Source: Cylicocyclus nassatus (lineage: Eukaryota; Nematoda; Chromadorea; Rhabditida; Strongylidae). Taken from it: a stretch of 64,000 bases of DNA. Under the pieces are notes generated by a model, which was not told the origin of the DNA, ran no database searches, and saw only the letters and a list, made by a program, of their open reading frames with translations. Position numbers and translations under genes: made by a program. Numbering within the stretch: the stretch's first letter is position 1; each line of letters begins with the position of its first letter. This document shows positions 32,670-44,446 of this stretch, piece by piece. The stretch is from assembly GCA_958299035.1 (NCBI GenBank), contig CATQJL010000112.1, positions 60,681,823 to 60,745,822 on the forward strand, written 5' to 3'.

Positions 32670-33726
32670 TAATACAGCCCAAAATTGTCTTTGTTTGCAA
32701 GTAGGGAAGATAATTTTTGAATTGAAGTTCAAACTAAGTTATTGTGGAAAGCTACAAACCCGCTAATAGTTAAGAGAGCAGAAAACTCATTTTGGTGTTT
32801 GAATAAAGTTAATTGATTGAATGCAAAAAGATTTTGTCTTCTCATCCACCACTGAGAAATCTATGGGACCGGCATTAATAATCACTTCTATTCTCTGAAT
32901 ATCTTGTTGATTATTAGAATAACACAAAGACTCCAATCCGTTATTTTTATCGCGCACAGCTTGTTAAGTTTGAAATTTTATTTCTCTCTTCACATTCGAG
33001 TTTGTAGGAACTATTCGAAAGCCCATGCCTGTTTTCGGGCCTATCACAGTCACATACAATAAAGGTGAAAAAGCTTTCACAAAATACTCGACAAAGCTTT
33101 TCACCCTCCTTTAGGCGCTCATGTTTCTCCTCTTGTAATTTGAGGGATAATCGCAGCATTTCGTACCAGGGTTAAGCAAGAGCTGTGTCACACGGCCATC
33201 GAATACGACTCCTAGTTTGAGGAGATCTCGGTAATCCCCTCTAAACTACCGTTCACCTACCGTAGGTAATGAGTAAGAGACTCTATCAAGCATTATGAGT
33301 ATCATTTTCGTAGTCAACGTATCAAATTACCCGCATGAACAAAGCTTTTAGGTTTGTTTCTAAATACTGCGCTACCTAGAAAAAGCGATCGCGATCTATC
33401 GCCAAGCGCTAATCCTTGTTAGTATACGCTAGAATTTACATTTATAATAAGTCCCAAACAAGAATTAGAAGTTGGTCGAAAATTTGCACAGCACATTTTC
33501 CGCTTTCAGTAGCTCTGGATTATTACTCAGGATAAAGAAGACAAGTGTCAGGCTCAAATCACTTCTGTGAAAACGATGAGACTTAGGGTATCGAACAGCT
33601 CAAACGCTCATGAAGAGTTTACTAGATAAGTTAAGGGGGTCTGACACAACCCCAAAAGATGAGTCTGCTTTACCTTCTTCTTGCCATACCAGATTGCCTT
33701 ATCTTCAAAGTACTCATACATCTAAC
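32670..33726. other. Long spacer, nothing recognised
   Basis: No terminal repeats or convincing exons found in about 1 kb. Confidence 0.35.
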
Positions 33727-33912
33727 AAGGGAAGGATAATCGGTCGAAGTTGGACATTTGGAATGAGCTGTATATTAGGAAACCGTCCTTGGTAAGGCAA
33801 AATCAAAACTACTTTCGCTAGTTGCCGAGCGGTTTTGTGGAGGGAGTTGGCCATTTTCTTCCGGCGCAGCCGCCGCACCCAGTGATGAGCGAGGTGCTAG
33901 AACAACGCATCA

Positions 33913-33985
33913 GTGTGGCGGTGGCGCACTGGCAAGACAGCGGGCTACGAGACAGATGGTCGCGGGTTCTAGTGCTGTTGCTGCT
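33913..33985 (+). other. tRNA-like segment in left arm (pol III boxes decayed)
   Basis: GTGGCGCACTGGCAAGACAG (A-box-like) and GCGGGTTCTAGTGC (decayed B box) at tRNA-like spacing. GGGCTACGAGAC between them resembles an anticodon loop region with ACG. Not a functional tRNA. Confidence 0.45.
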
Positions 33986-34741
33986 ATTTTGTTTTGCAGT
34001 TCTGTAAAAAGTCTATTGAATGAAAGTAAACGAAAAATACTCATTTTTAGGCGGTTAAAACAAGCTATTTACTGCAAAAAAGTCACTATTTCTACAATAA
34101 GCTATAATCTTCTACAATGTGTAAATCCGTGGAGGTTATGATGTCACAATAAGGGATTCAAATGATGTATTAACATGTATGGAATACAACCACAAATTGC
34201 TCAAAGCAGAAGAGCTTCTCGCAGCGCGCCCATTGGATAAAGTATAAACGATGACAATCAGCAGCTTCACAATTGCCCATCAAAGTCGGTGAAAAACAGT
34301 ACTGAATAGGAGACTCGAATTTGCCGGGGTGGTTATCAATGTCTCCGGCTGCAAGCTATGGGTATGAAAGGAAATTTTTGAATCGCGGTGAGCAAAACTG
34401 TGTGTAAATGAGCGATAAGATCTTAAGAATGGAATTCCTATGATGCAAGGTAAGGTTCAGATCGAGAGCCAATACATAGGATGTGAATCGACTGCAGTTT
34501 TGCAAGTGCGCGCGCTGCGAGAAGCTCTTCTGCTTTGAGCAATTTGTGGTTGTATTCCATACATGTTAATACATCATTTGAATCCCTTGTTGTGAAATCA
34601 TAACCCCACAGATTTACATATTGTAGAAGATTGTAGAATAGTGACTTTTTTGCAGTATATAGCTTGTTCCAACTGCCTAGAAATGAGTATTTTTCGTTTA
34701 CTGTCGTCCAATAGACTTTTTACAGAATTGCAAAACAAAAT

Positions 34742-34817
34742 AGGAGCAACAGTACTCGAACCCTCGATCATCTGCCTCGTAGTCCGCTATCTTGCCACTG
34801 CGCCTCCGCCACACTAC
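34742..34817 (-). other. tRNA-like segment in right arm (boxes well preserved)
   Basis: On the - strand: GGCGGAGGCGCAGTGGCAAG, then GACTACGAGGC, then GAGGGTTCGAGTACTG. A and B boxes are near consensus. An Arg(ACG)-like origin is a guess from the ACTACGA loop. Acceptor stem does not close. Confidence 0.5.
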
Positions 34818-35003
34818 TGTGTTGTTCTAGCGCCTCGCTCATCACTGGGTGCGCCGGCTGCGCTGGAGGAAAATGGCCTTGTAACTTCCCCCACAAAACC
34901 GCTCGGCACCTAGCGAAAGTAGTTTTGAGTTTGCCTTTACGAGGATGGTTTCCTAATATACAGCTCATTCCAAATGGCTTCTTCGACCGATCATCCTTCC
35001 CTT

Positions 35004-35800
35004 AAGTTTTTAGAATCACTGAAAGACATAGTCGGTTCTTTTCAAGCCCATCTATGATTATTATTATTCAAAGTGATTTTCCTTTTGTGGCAACAATGAA
35101 GGAGCAGTGCTTTGTGTTGAGCGCAGAAAGACGGGGGCGGAAGTTTTTTACCCGAGCCATGATCTCGCTAAGTGATGTGCCCGCCGGGCTCGCTATATAC
35201 ACGAGATTCTCAGGAGAGCAAGACATCGCAAGACCTGTTCGCTTATCCAGTGTCGCTCCACATGCTGAAACCGGAGTTTCAGAGAAATTTTTCGAAAACA
35301 ATGTTTAAAAGTGAATTTGCTCCACTCAAGGCAAATTCCAGATTTACGGGTTTTGCTCTCTTAAGTAGTGAGATTTGTCTGTTGCAAAGTCAACGTCCAG
35401 CGCCGATTATGCTTAACTCTTGTAATCGCTCAACTATTCTCGGAGATTTCGAAGCCATTTTTCAAAATTAATGTGGCTATTTTTCCAAGTTTTTCAGAAA
35501 TTTCGAAAACACTTCTGGTAGAATTTAAGAATTTTGATATAAAATATAGTACTATATTTTTGAGGCACTTTCGACTATATTTTCAAATTTTTACAAGAAA
35601 AGTTTTTGAATCCTTTCTCTTGTCGCTGCCCATAGACATCGAGCATCAAATATAATCGGTGCAGAATTGTACAAAACAAGTGTACATAGACCTCTTCGAA
35701 ATATCGAATTTCAGCATGTTGGGTACAGCCACATTGCCGCACTTAATGTCAACAATATGATAATTCTATTGGCGAAGCCTACACGCAATGGAAAGAACAA
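35004..35800. other. Spacer, nothing recognised
   Basis: AT-rich, no supported feature. A TAGGGTTCTGCACGAGTTGGC at about 35807 resembles a degraded hAT end and may be an older relative of the next element. Confidence 0.35.
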
Positions 35801-36005
35801 CTTAGTTTAGGGTTCTGCACGAGTTGGCTTTCCGAAAATGCAAATCCTTCCGAAAATGCAAAAAATGAAGTCTCCTTGACTTTTGCAAAATTTTACGAAT
35901 TCCCATTTGACCTTAAACAACAAACGTAAAAAACCCCAGAAAAACGATCCCTTTGCTCTTTGCCTCAAAAACGAAACTCAGCTTGCTCACAAGCCACCTT
36001 GCCGA

Positions 36006-37273
36006 CAGGGCCCGGCACGAGTGGGCAAATGACAAGCTGGAAATCGTTATGGGGCCAAAAAACAAAGGGGATATCGTTTTTGCGAGATTCGGGGCGGAAC
36101 CCCGGAAGAAGATTTCAAGTCCAAGCAAAAGAAGGTCGAAATGCTTACCTTATACATCTAATTCATTGGGAAATAGTTTTCGTAAACCTCAACGCACAGC
36201 AGAGCGCACCGCTACGCCGCGTTGCCGCTAATTGCCGCGTGCGCGACGTCGCATGAGCGATACCGTTGAACAGCATGATTATATGATCAGTTCTCAATGC
36301 AGGCGTAACGATATAACACCAAATTATGTAAGCGAACGAAGAGAGGCTAGTAGAAACAAAGTTTGAAATATTATGAAAAACTTATGTGAATGAGAGGAGT
36401 GATAAGCATTTCTTCCAAAAATTTGCAAAACTGGTAAATGAAGATGTGAATTCAAATGGCTCGTTTGCAGCGCACAGATAACCATACGGTATGAAATTTG
36501 GTAGGTACATGGAAACGAGCATGCAGAGCTTAACTTAGAAGTTTCATTGAAAAATAATGTGACTGAAGGTTGTGGCAAGCTTTTTTCTGAAAATTTTTCA
36601 CTACCAAGAAAATGGAAAAATGGCTCGTTTGCAGCGCAGAGAAAACGAAATCGCGCGAGACTTGGCGTGTATACGCGCAGTAGGACTAAGGAACAATGTA
36701 TGAGAAATTATGAAAAACTTATGTGAATGAAGAGCGTGCTTGACTTTTTTCCAAATTAGGTGGGCAATTGCCCACCTAATACCGACCTGAGGTGGGCAAA
36801 ACTTTCAATTCACATAATTTTTTCAAAATTTTTACATCAATCTGTTGTGCACCTAAAATTTACTATATGGTGAGATTTTGGTTCCGAAACTTCTCTTCTT
36901 GTCTTTGTTAGAGCCCAAAATCGTATCAGCAGCCTCGCTTTCTAAGATGGAAAGCGCGCCCCAATCAATCGATAGGCGCGGGAACGACATCTCTCACTCC
37001 TATGACTGCGTTAATTTGATATTTTTTCATTCCTTCATCATTTTTCTCTTATTCTTCTTCCTGTTTTCTATCTTGATACAGTTGAGGAGTAATTAAAGGA
37101 ATTTGAGCATTTTGGGCGTTTTTGAGCGGTTTTAGGCGAAGTGTGGCCGGTGCTCTCGTTGCACAAGCACAAAGCGTCATTTTTGGGCTCAAGCGGGTAT
37201 TCGTAAAAACTATTTAGATCAGAGGGGAAATAGTTTTCGAAAACCCCGTTTGCCCACCTTGTGCCGGGCCCTG
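36006..37273. mobile_element. hAT-type non-autonomous element, copy 1
   Basis: Ends CAGGGCCCGGCACGAG...CTTGTGCCGGGCCCTG with an 8-bp duplication CTTGCCGA on both sides (35998-36005 and 37274-37281), diagnostic of hAT. It has no transposase. A central hairpin GGTGGGCAATTGCCCACC (36769-36786) lies in a scaffold shared with copy 2 (AACTTATGTGAA...CCAAATTAG). The motif GTGGGCAAA also lies just inside each terminal repeat. Confidence 0.85.
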
Positions 37274-37442
37274 CTTGCCGAGCCCTGCTAACGCTTGCCA
37301 GAAAAGAGAAAAATTGCATAAAATGACGTACTCTAATTGCCCTCGGTTGATGTTTTGTGAAGTTTGGTTACCAAATATTGAGTCTGGTAATAGGAGATAA
37401 TCTAAGAATTTTCAAAAATCCAGCGTGGGATGCCAAGATATA

Positions 37443-38700
37443 CAGGGTGTCCCAAAAAATGTATCCACTGTTTGATTGTTAATAACTCTCTTATTAGGTC
37501 ATTCCGAAAGTAATTTCGCTTTTTTCAAACGGGCGTCACATTTGATAGAACGAAAGTTTCTGAGAGGTCTTGGTAGCATTCGAAACAGCATTTCATTCTC
37601 TTTCTAACGGTTATGGAATTGTTGCAAAATAATCAATGACCCTTCAGAAAAATCCAAAATCTGCGACTTATGTTTTTTGAGAAAGTCAAGTTTCACAATT
37701 TTTTAAAATTTTCATATCAGCTCTCAGAAGAAGTTCAAGTGACGGTTCGATAGAGTAAACCTCATAGAATACAGTACAACTTTTTTCTCTTTTCCATACT
37801 TGTCATACTTTTTAAACAGAATTTTAACTGATGCTACCGATTTCCATACTTGGACAGCTAAATCCTAGTAGAACATCACACCTTGAGCAGCTCGGGTGTC
37901 ATTCGATGCAGTTTTTTCTCCTCTTTCTAATGGGTGTTTTTTGTTCCGATTCACTTAGTTTCCGGGGATAAAATCATCTTAACTCAGTTTTTTAGCGAGC
38001 CCCAGGCTGTCCCCGAAAAACTCGAAATTTGATTTTTCGAACCCGTAAACCCTCACATCTTTTGTAAAATTAATGCTAACTCATAGTACCATCTTGGTAG
38101 TCTCAAATTCCGAAAAATTATGATGTTTGATGCGATTATGGTTGAGGTGGGCCTGCCAAAATCCGATGGTTCTGTTAAAAATCTTTCAAAAAATTACGGC
38201 GAGCTACGAGAAAGGGAAAAAAGTAGCGCTGTATTTTATAATGTTTGCTCTATCGAATCGTTATTTGAACTCCTTTTGAGGATTGATATGAAAGGTTTAG
38301 AAAATTGTGAAACTTGCCTATCTCAAAAAGCATGGGTCGCAGATTCTGGTTATTTTCTGAAAGCTCATTGACTGTTTTGCAACAGTTTTATAACCATTAG
38401 AAAGAGAATAAAATGCTGCATCGAATGCTTCCAAGATCTCTCAGACACCTTTGTTCCATTAGATATGGCGCCTGTTTGAAAAAAGCGAAATTACTTTTGG
38501 AATGACCTAATATTATGAGGTCTTTCGAGAAGCGGTAAGCGCCATTTTGTAGAGCTGGCTTCGACTTAGAAAAGTATAGAGCGAATCAGCGATCACTCAC
38601 TGTTACTGTAGGATTACGGTAGAAACTTCAAAGAGGGTTTTGAGCCCTGAAAGGCCATATTTTGCCTCAGAAAGGAAACAAAACAGCCTGAAAACTTTCA
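37443..38700. mobile_element. CAGGGTGTC-family MITE, left arm only, split by a mariner MITE
   Basis: CAGGGTGTCCCAAAAAATGT at 37443 after TA, then AATAACTCTCT, interruption, then GTAGAGCTGGCTTC, GTAGGATTACGGTAGAAAC and CCATATTTTGCC. No right end found; sequence changes after about 38700. Confidence 0.6.
37494..38510. mobile_element. Nested mariner-like MITE (TTAGGTCATTCCGAAAG)
   Basis: Ends TTAGGTCATTCCGAAAGTAA...TTACTTTTGGAATGACCTAA, TA flanks 37492-37493 and 38511-38512. 1017-bp fold-back. Confidence 0.9.
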
Positions 38701-39304
38701 CAACACTGGATCCTTCCAAGCGCGGCGGCAGAGTTTTCTGCGTTCCTCCTATCCTTAACCCCATTCGTCAAGGAGGATCCAGTTGCTGAAGGATTCCAGA
38801 AAAAGGAATGCGAAAATATAACGGCACACAGTGATTACGGGAGGAGAGGCCAGTAACCATTATGTCAGCGAGAGATTTGCTTGCACTATGGGCCCTGCCG
38901 GAGCGGCTGTTTTTCAACTTTGAGCTAGGCGGCTAAGATTTGGCACAAAGGTGTATGTGCGTATGCTGACCACAAAAACATTAGATATCAGAATTATCAA
39001 ATACCTACCGGCTACCTTTATCGATTTTGTTGCTGCACATGCTATGTGTTGAAATAACATCGTGTCATGGTAGCTGAGATGGTTGTTTACGGAATTACTC
39101 CAGCTATCGATCTCTCTTTCGTTGAGTTCCACTTGTTAGACGAACTTACAGTTTTAAAATCACCTAGCGGCTTGCTGTCACCCTCACTCTACACAGATCG
39201 CCTATTTAGAATCCTTTTAGAAAGTTCATATTCCTTTCACTCACGAGTTTTAACAAAACTATGGAAAAACTCATTTCTCGAAGCTAGCGGATTCTGATTG
39301 TTTA
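38701..39304. other. Spacer, nothing recognised
   Basis: Contains a small inverted pair ACTGGATCCTTCC / GGAGGATCCAGT (38706-38794). No supported gene. Confidence 0.35.
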
Positions 39305-39905
39305 AGGAAAAATAGAGCATTCCATGAATTATGGTCTTTCGCGCGCACTTCTCACCAACATTCATCACATATCTGCCTTCTGAAGGTAAAGGCCGTTCCA
39401 AAATCGCATTGTTTTTGGCGAAAACTTAGCATTCCACCAATTTTGGTCTTGAAAAATTTCGACATTCGCGAAAGCGGAAACTTATTCGAAAAGGCTCATC
39501 ACCCTTTCCATAATTTTTAACAAGGTTATCAAAAGTTGTCTTCTCACGCATTGCTGGAATGGCTTTAACGAAAACTGAGCATTCTGTCAGTTTTGGTCTC
39601 GAAAGGAGAGGGGGTAGATTTGTGGAGATCAGTCAGCCTGCCCACACATTGCAATAAAATTCGTCGAAGATCTGCCTTTGAAGGTAAAGTGCTAAAAATT
39701 TGCTGAAGCGAAAACTGAGCATTTCATCATTTCTGGTCTCGAATGGCGAAAATTTTGACGCGAAAGTGGAACCTTATTTGGGCTCATCACCTTTTTCTGC
39801 ACAAATTTCAGCAAGATTGGGGTGATTGGGGGTAAATTCAAAGTTCGCGAAGGTAAAGGCTTATCTGGAGAGACTCACCACCCTCCGAATTTTCCGGGTT
39901 CTGAC
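39305..39905 (+). repeat. Degenerate tandem array, units about 120-150 bp
   Basis: The phrase GAGCATT(C/T)...TTTTGGTCTCGAAAG recurs near 39315, 39430, 39580 and 39718. Units are diverged. The GGTCTCG core links it to the array at 40434. Confidence 0.55.
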
Positions 39906-40433
39906 CATGTCATAGTTGAGTCCATTATCCGACAATCAATTGCAATCTTCCTTCATTAAACGTAACTTTACGCTTTCAAAGGGAGAAGATCTTTTGCTGT
40001 TTCTGTCACAATATCAGTGCATCTGCTAATCACTGAATTCGCTTGTAATATTGCAAGCATTTACATGAGGACGAGGTTTGATTTCAGTTTGACGCTTTCA
40101 TAAGAATATCTTCATCCAGAATCTCCATGTTTTATGAAACAAACAAAAACATAGAAGTCGAGAATTTGGGTGGACGGTGCCAGGGAAAAGCCAGCTTAGA
40201 ACCTCTAGGGCAAAAAGCTTTTGCATAAAAACATCTAAGTTCCATGGATTTGTGGGTACGTATGCAAAATCTCACTTTCCGTTTCAGAACTGCAACATGG
40301 AGACATCAGTCTCGATGAAAGCCAGCTTAGAAACAGGGAATTTATGCAGGATTTTTCAAAAAATGCAATCCGAAAGATACTTTTAGGTTTTTTTTCACCG
40401 AAAAATTCCTACTTCTGCCCAAAAAGAACAGAG

Positions 40434-41728
40434 TAGGCGAACTTGGTCTCGTAGAAAAGACTAGGGAGTTTGCGGCACCGACTTTTCCCCGAAGAAATCC
40501 CAAGGTCTCACAGACAAGTTTTCAAAATCTCCCGAAAGAAGCTTATATTCAACTAAGCTGAAAATCCTAATTCCACTCCCTCCCCACAAAAAAAAGAGCA
40601 GGGCGAACACGATTTCATTGGCAGTAACCAGGGAATTTATACGGCTTAAACTTTTCCCTAAGACTTCCAGGGTTTCACACACAAATTTCAAAAAGTTTTA
40701 AAAGTTTGTCGAGAGATACTTTTGGGTTTTTTTCACTGACGAAATCCTACTTTTGTTCAAAAAGAACCGAGTGCGGCGAACATGGTTTCGCTGGGAGAAA
40801 AGGCCAGGTAGATTATGCGGGGCAATCTTTTCCTTAAAGATTCCCAAGGCTTCACACTCTAATTTTACATTCTGTCGAGTGATGCTTTTAGATTCCACTA
40901 CACTAAGAAAATCCTCTGCCTTCAAAAGAGAAAGGAGCAGGGCGAACATGATCTCGCTAGCAGAAAGAATTAGGGACTTAATGCGACGCGAACTTTTTTC
41001 AAGAATTCCAAGGTTTCACAGACAAAATTTGGAAGTTTGCCGAAAGATGCTTTCGGGTTTTTTCACTGACAAAATCCTACTTCTGCCCAAAAAGAACAGA
41101 GCGGGCGAACATGGTCTCAGCAGAAAGGAGCAGAGACTTTTATGTAACTTTTTTCTATAAATCCCAAGTTTTCACGGACAAGTTTTCAGAACCTACCGAA
41201 AGATGCCTGGATTCAACTACACTGAAAGTCTCAATTCTGCCCCCCCCCCAAAAAAAAAGAGCAGGGCGAACATGATCTCGCTGGCAGAAAGGACCAGGGA
41301 CTTTATGCGGCTTGAATCTATACAAACAAATTTTTGAAAAAAACTATCGGGCTTTTTTCGCTTAGAAAATCTTTCTTTTGCCCAAAAAAAAAGAGCAGGG
41401 CCAACATGGTCTCGGCAGAAAGGACCAGGGAGCGGCACGATCTTTTGCTTAGGATTTCCAAGGTTTCATAAACAAAATTTGGAACATTCATCGAAAATAC
41501 TTTCTTTTCAAAATCCTACTTCTGCCCGAAAAGAACCGAGCAGGGCGAACAGGTCTTGCAGGCAGAAAAGTCAGGGAATTCATGCGGCGCGAACCTTCTT
41601 CTTAGGAATTGCAACGTTTCACAGACAAATTTTTGAAAAAAAACTTTTTTCCACCCAGAAAATCCTTCGCTTGCCCAAGTAAGAAAAGAGCAGGGCGAGC
41701 ATGGCCTTGCTGGCAGAAAAGGCAAGGG
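40434..41728 (+). repeat. Tandem satellite array, nine units of about 133-170 bp
   Basis: The box CAGGGCGAACATGGTCTCGC and following TGGCAGAAAGG recurs at about 40434, 40604, 40771, 40934, 41100, 41263, 41396, 41541 and 41687. Units also share CCAAGGTTTCACAGACAAAT and AAAATCCTACTTCTGCCCAA. Open frames here cross units and are not genes. Confidence 0.85.
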
Positions 41729-41736
41729 AGTTCGAG

Positions 41737-41843
41737 GGACAGGGAACGATGGAAACTTTTGTGCTGAGGCCCACACGTCACGTGAAGACGGGCCATCTAA
41801 GTATCTAAATAAGTAAGTAATCAGTCTAAATAAGTAAGTAATC
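41737..41843 (+). repeat. RTE 3' tail carried in the left arm
   Basis: GGAACGATGGAAACTTTTGT through GGGCCATCTAAGTATCTAA and two TAAATAAGTAAGTAATC units. Same as the end of the RTE at 44447. Confidence 0.75.
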
Positions 41844-42850
41844 AAACAATGTGCAAGGCGAGCACAATTGCAAGATGATGCGATCCTAGTAAACATTCCG
41901 AGTGAAAACATCAAGAAGAGTTGGTAAGGAACAGGCTCTATGACGCAGAATGTCTACCAGAACATTGTATTGTCTGCTCGAATGAAAAAGTAGATGACTG
42001 CGAAGGCAGAAAATAGTATAATTTGAAGTGGTTAAATTGCAAGCGACATATATCGGGGAGGCCGGTAGATTGCTTAATGTTCGATTTGAGGAGCATCTAC
42101 TCAGATAATCACCGGGGCAGTCGGCAAACTCGCGCTTTTCCGCAAGCGGTCAGCAGAATTTTGACCGTGGCCAAAACTTCAGCGGACGGCACTTCTTTTA
42201 CCGTCGCATATTCTGCCAGCGAGTAGCAATACAGCATTTTCTGCAAGCGCTCGGCAAATAATTCTTTTCAGCGAGCGCTGGCCAAACTTTCAGCTAGCGC
42301 TTGGACTCTTTTTACGCAGTTTCGGGTACGCCGAGCAAAGGTGAGACTCTATGTGGCAGAGGCGTGATCGATGGTTTGATTACCCGAGTTTGGGGTACGG
42401 GTACCTTCTTCCAGCGGAAGGTACTCTGGGCACTGCGGTCCTTCACAAAGGACAGCGCGGCCCTCAACAATTTTGCATAATCTCGCGGAAAGTCCGCGAG
42501 AAAGCGGCCTTTGAGCCGCAATTTATCCATAGAAAAATCGCGAAGTTCTCCGAGCGTTCTTTGAAAATTGGCCAAAATTATTTCAAATTTCTGCAAGCGG
42601 ACCGCAAGAAATCAGCGAACTATTTTTCCGGTGCCGCTTGCTCAAAAATCGCATGGTCGGCTGCCCCCGGCGATAATCTGATTGTGAGTAGTGGCAAAAA
42701 AAAACGATCAAGTGCAATGTTACCGTTGGAAAGACATAGAATAGAAACGCACAACGGCAGTGATTTGACGTTGAATGCACTACTTTGTCATACAAGGCAG
42801 ATATTTCAGTAAAAAAAAACTGTGGATTTGGTTAAGGAACGTGGATTTCT
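41844..42850 (+). pseudogene. Penelope-like retroelement C-terminal GIY-YIG region, split by a MITE
   Basis: Conceptual translation gives VNIPSENIKK, then in another frame RNRLYDAECLPEHCIVC, then ATYIGEAGRLLNVRFEEHL (about 42043-42099). The YIG, the R of NVR and the EH fit the GIY-YIG endonuclease that follows the reverse transcriptase in Penelope-like elements. A CTCAGATAATC MITE interrupts right after EEHL, and the domain resumes with RHRIETHNGSD near 42733. Frameshifts and stops show it is dead. The reverse transcriptase part is absent. Confidence 0.7.
42100..42688. mobile_element. CTCAGATAATC-type MITE, copy 2
   Basis: Ends CTCAGATAATCACCGGGGCA and CCCCCGGCGATAATCTGATT(GTGAG), TA flanks 42098-42099 and 42689-42690. 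The related unfilled site at 51163-51180 (GAGCGTCTAACGGC) confirms TA as the target. Confidence 0.8.
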
Positions 42851-43670
42851 TTTCGAAATCTTATGAGTAACAAGAATGAATGCGTATCGATAACAGCTAA
42901 ACTCTTGCCTATCTCAACGATCTGGAGCGATAGCCTGCACATATATAGGTGTCAATCATCGTACAAGACTCGGTGTAGTCTGTCTCTTTGGTGCGGCTAA
43001 GTTCTGACTCTATACTCTCACGAGCATCACGCTGGATAAACGTTCGTTTTCTCAGCAACATCCCACAGTACATTGAGAGCGGGACGTGGTCTAGAGTCGG
43101 CAGTGCAGTCTGGTCCACAAATGATACTGCAATCTGCTTTCAGACCTCCGACGAAGGCGATTTTGTCGAAACGTAAGGACAGTAAAGATTTTCACCGACC
43201 GTAGAAAGCTGGCACTGGCATAATATCGTATAACATTACTAACATCATCCCCGAATGCCCAGGTTTATAGAAGAGAGAACATTCAGCTTACTAATACAGT
43301 AGTATAATATATGTAGTATGTCTAATGTATATATATAATATATATGTCTAATATATGTAGTAACTATAATAACTATATAACAATAATAACTATATATAAT
43401 ATATATGTCTAATATATGTAGTAACTATAATAACTATATACAATATTACTAACATCATCCCCGAATGCCCAGGTTTATAGAAGAGAGAACATTCAGCTTA
43501 CTAATAGTAACTATATTTCAAAAGTGAACCAGTTTACTTTTTATACTCAACACAAACACTGCTCCTTGTTTGCCATACCAAAAGTCTGGTCAATTAACGA
43601 TCAAACTACGGAATTAGGTGCCGACCAAAATCTCATTTGTACCATTCTTCGCTTATAGTGGTTGTGCTTC
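42851..43670 (+). repeat. 3' region of the Penelope-like copy with AT microsatellite
   Basis: Closely matches 51340-52200 in the same orientation. Includes GGACGTGGTCTAGAGTCGGC and an AT-rich array of TATGTCTAATATATGTAGTA units (43290-43440), then a repeated CCCGAATGCCCAGGTTTATA block. Confidence 0.75.
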
Positions 43671-44187
43671 GCTGATTTCTTGCGGTCCGCTTGCAGAAAT
43701 TTGAAATAATTTTGGCCAATTTTCAAAGAACGCTCGGAGAACTTCGCGATTTTTCTATGGATAAATTGCGGCTCAAAGGCCGCTTTCTCGCGGACTTTCC
43801 GCGAGATTATGCAAAATTGTTGAGGGCCGCACTGTCCTTTGTGAAGGACCGCAGTGCCCAGAGTACCTTCCGCTGGAAGAAGGTACCCGTACCCCAAACT
43901 CGGGTAATCAAACCATCGATCACGCCTCTGCCACATAGAGTCTCACCTTTGCTCGGCGTACCCGAAACTGCGTAAAAAGAGTCCAAGCGCTAGCTGAAAG
44001 TTTGGCCAGCGCTCGCTGAAAAGAATTATTTGCCGAGCGCTTGCAGAAAATGCTGTATTGCTACTCGCTGGCAGAATATGCGACGGTAAAAGAAGTGCCG
44101 TCCGCTGAAGTTTTGGCCACGGTCAAAATTCTGCTGACCGCTTGCGGAAAAGCGCGAGTTTGCGGACTGCCCCGGTGATTATCTGAG
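43671..44187. mobile_element. CTCAGATAATC-type MITE, inverted truncated copy 3
   Basis: Reverse complement of 42100-42618. Inner end truncated at TCGCTGATTTCTTGCGG; outer end GGTGATTATCTGAG with TA. Confidence 0.8.
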
Positions 44188-44446
44188 TAGATGCTCCTCA
44201 AATCGAACATTGAGCAATCTACCGGCCTCCCCGATATATGTCGCTTGCAATTTAACCACTTCAAATTATACTATTTTCTGCCTTCGCAGTCATCTACTTT
44301 TTCATTCGAGCAGACAATACAATGTTCTGGTAGACATTCTGCGTCATAGAGCCTGTTCCTTACCAACTCTTCTTGATGTTTTCACTCGGAATGTTTACTA
44401 GGATCGCATCATCTTGCAATTGTGCTCGCCTTGCACATTGTTTGAT
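44188..44446 (-). pseudogene. Penelope-like GIY-YIG fragment, inverted copy
   Basis: Reverse complement of 41844-42099, so the same ATYIGEAGR and NVRFEEHL coding traces are read on the - strand. Same frameshift state as the left copy. Confidence 0.7.

Larger units (their letters stand above)
33727..35003. mobile_element. Large fold-back element with tRNA-like sequence in both arms
   Basis: Arms begin AAGGGAAGGATAATCGGTCG and end CGACCGATCATCCTTCCCTT. Further matches: TGAGCTGTATATTAGGAAAC / GTTTCCTAATATACAGCTCA and AAGCAGAAGAGCTTCTCGCA / TGCGAGAAGCTCTTCTGCTT. Unpaired centre about 34240-34490. Arms are roughly 500 bp and visibly diverged, so not recent. Confidence 0.7.

Noticed and set aside
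34742..34817. tRNA-Arg gene
   Set aside because: Boxes fit but the acceptor stem does not close, and it lies in a fold-back element with a decayed inverted partner.
40753..41914. Frames of 130 or more codons on both strands
   Set aside because: They run across tandem satellite units and the adjacent RTE tail, so they are by-products of repetition.
43290..43440. AT-rich array as replication origin or centromere core
   Set aside because: It is a short microsatellite that belongs to a Penelope-like 3' region and recurs at 51770.
42312..43975. Two identical 94-codon frames
   Set aside because: They are the same MITE arm in the inverted duplication, read on opposite strands; no coding motif.
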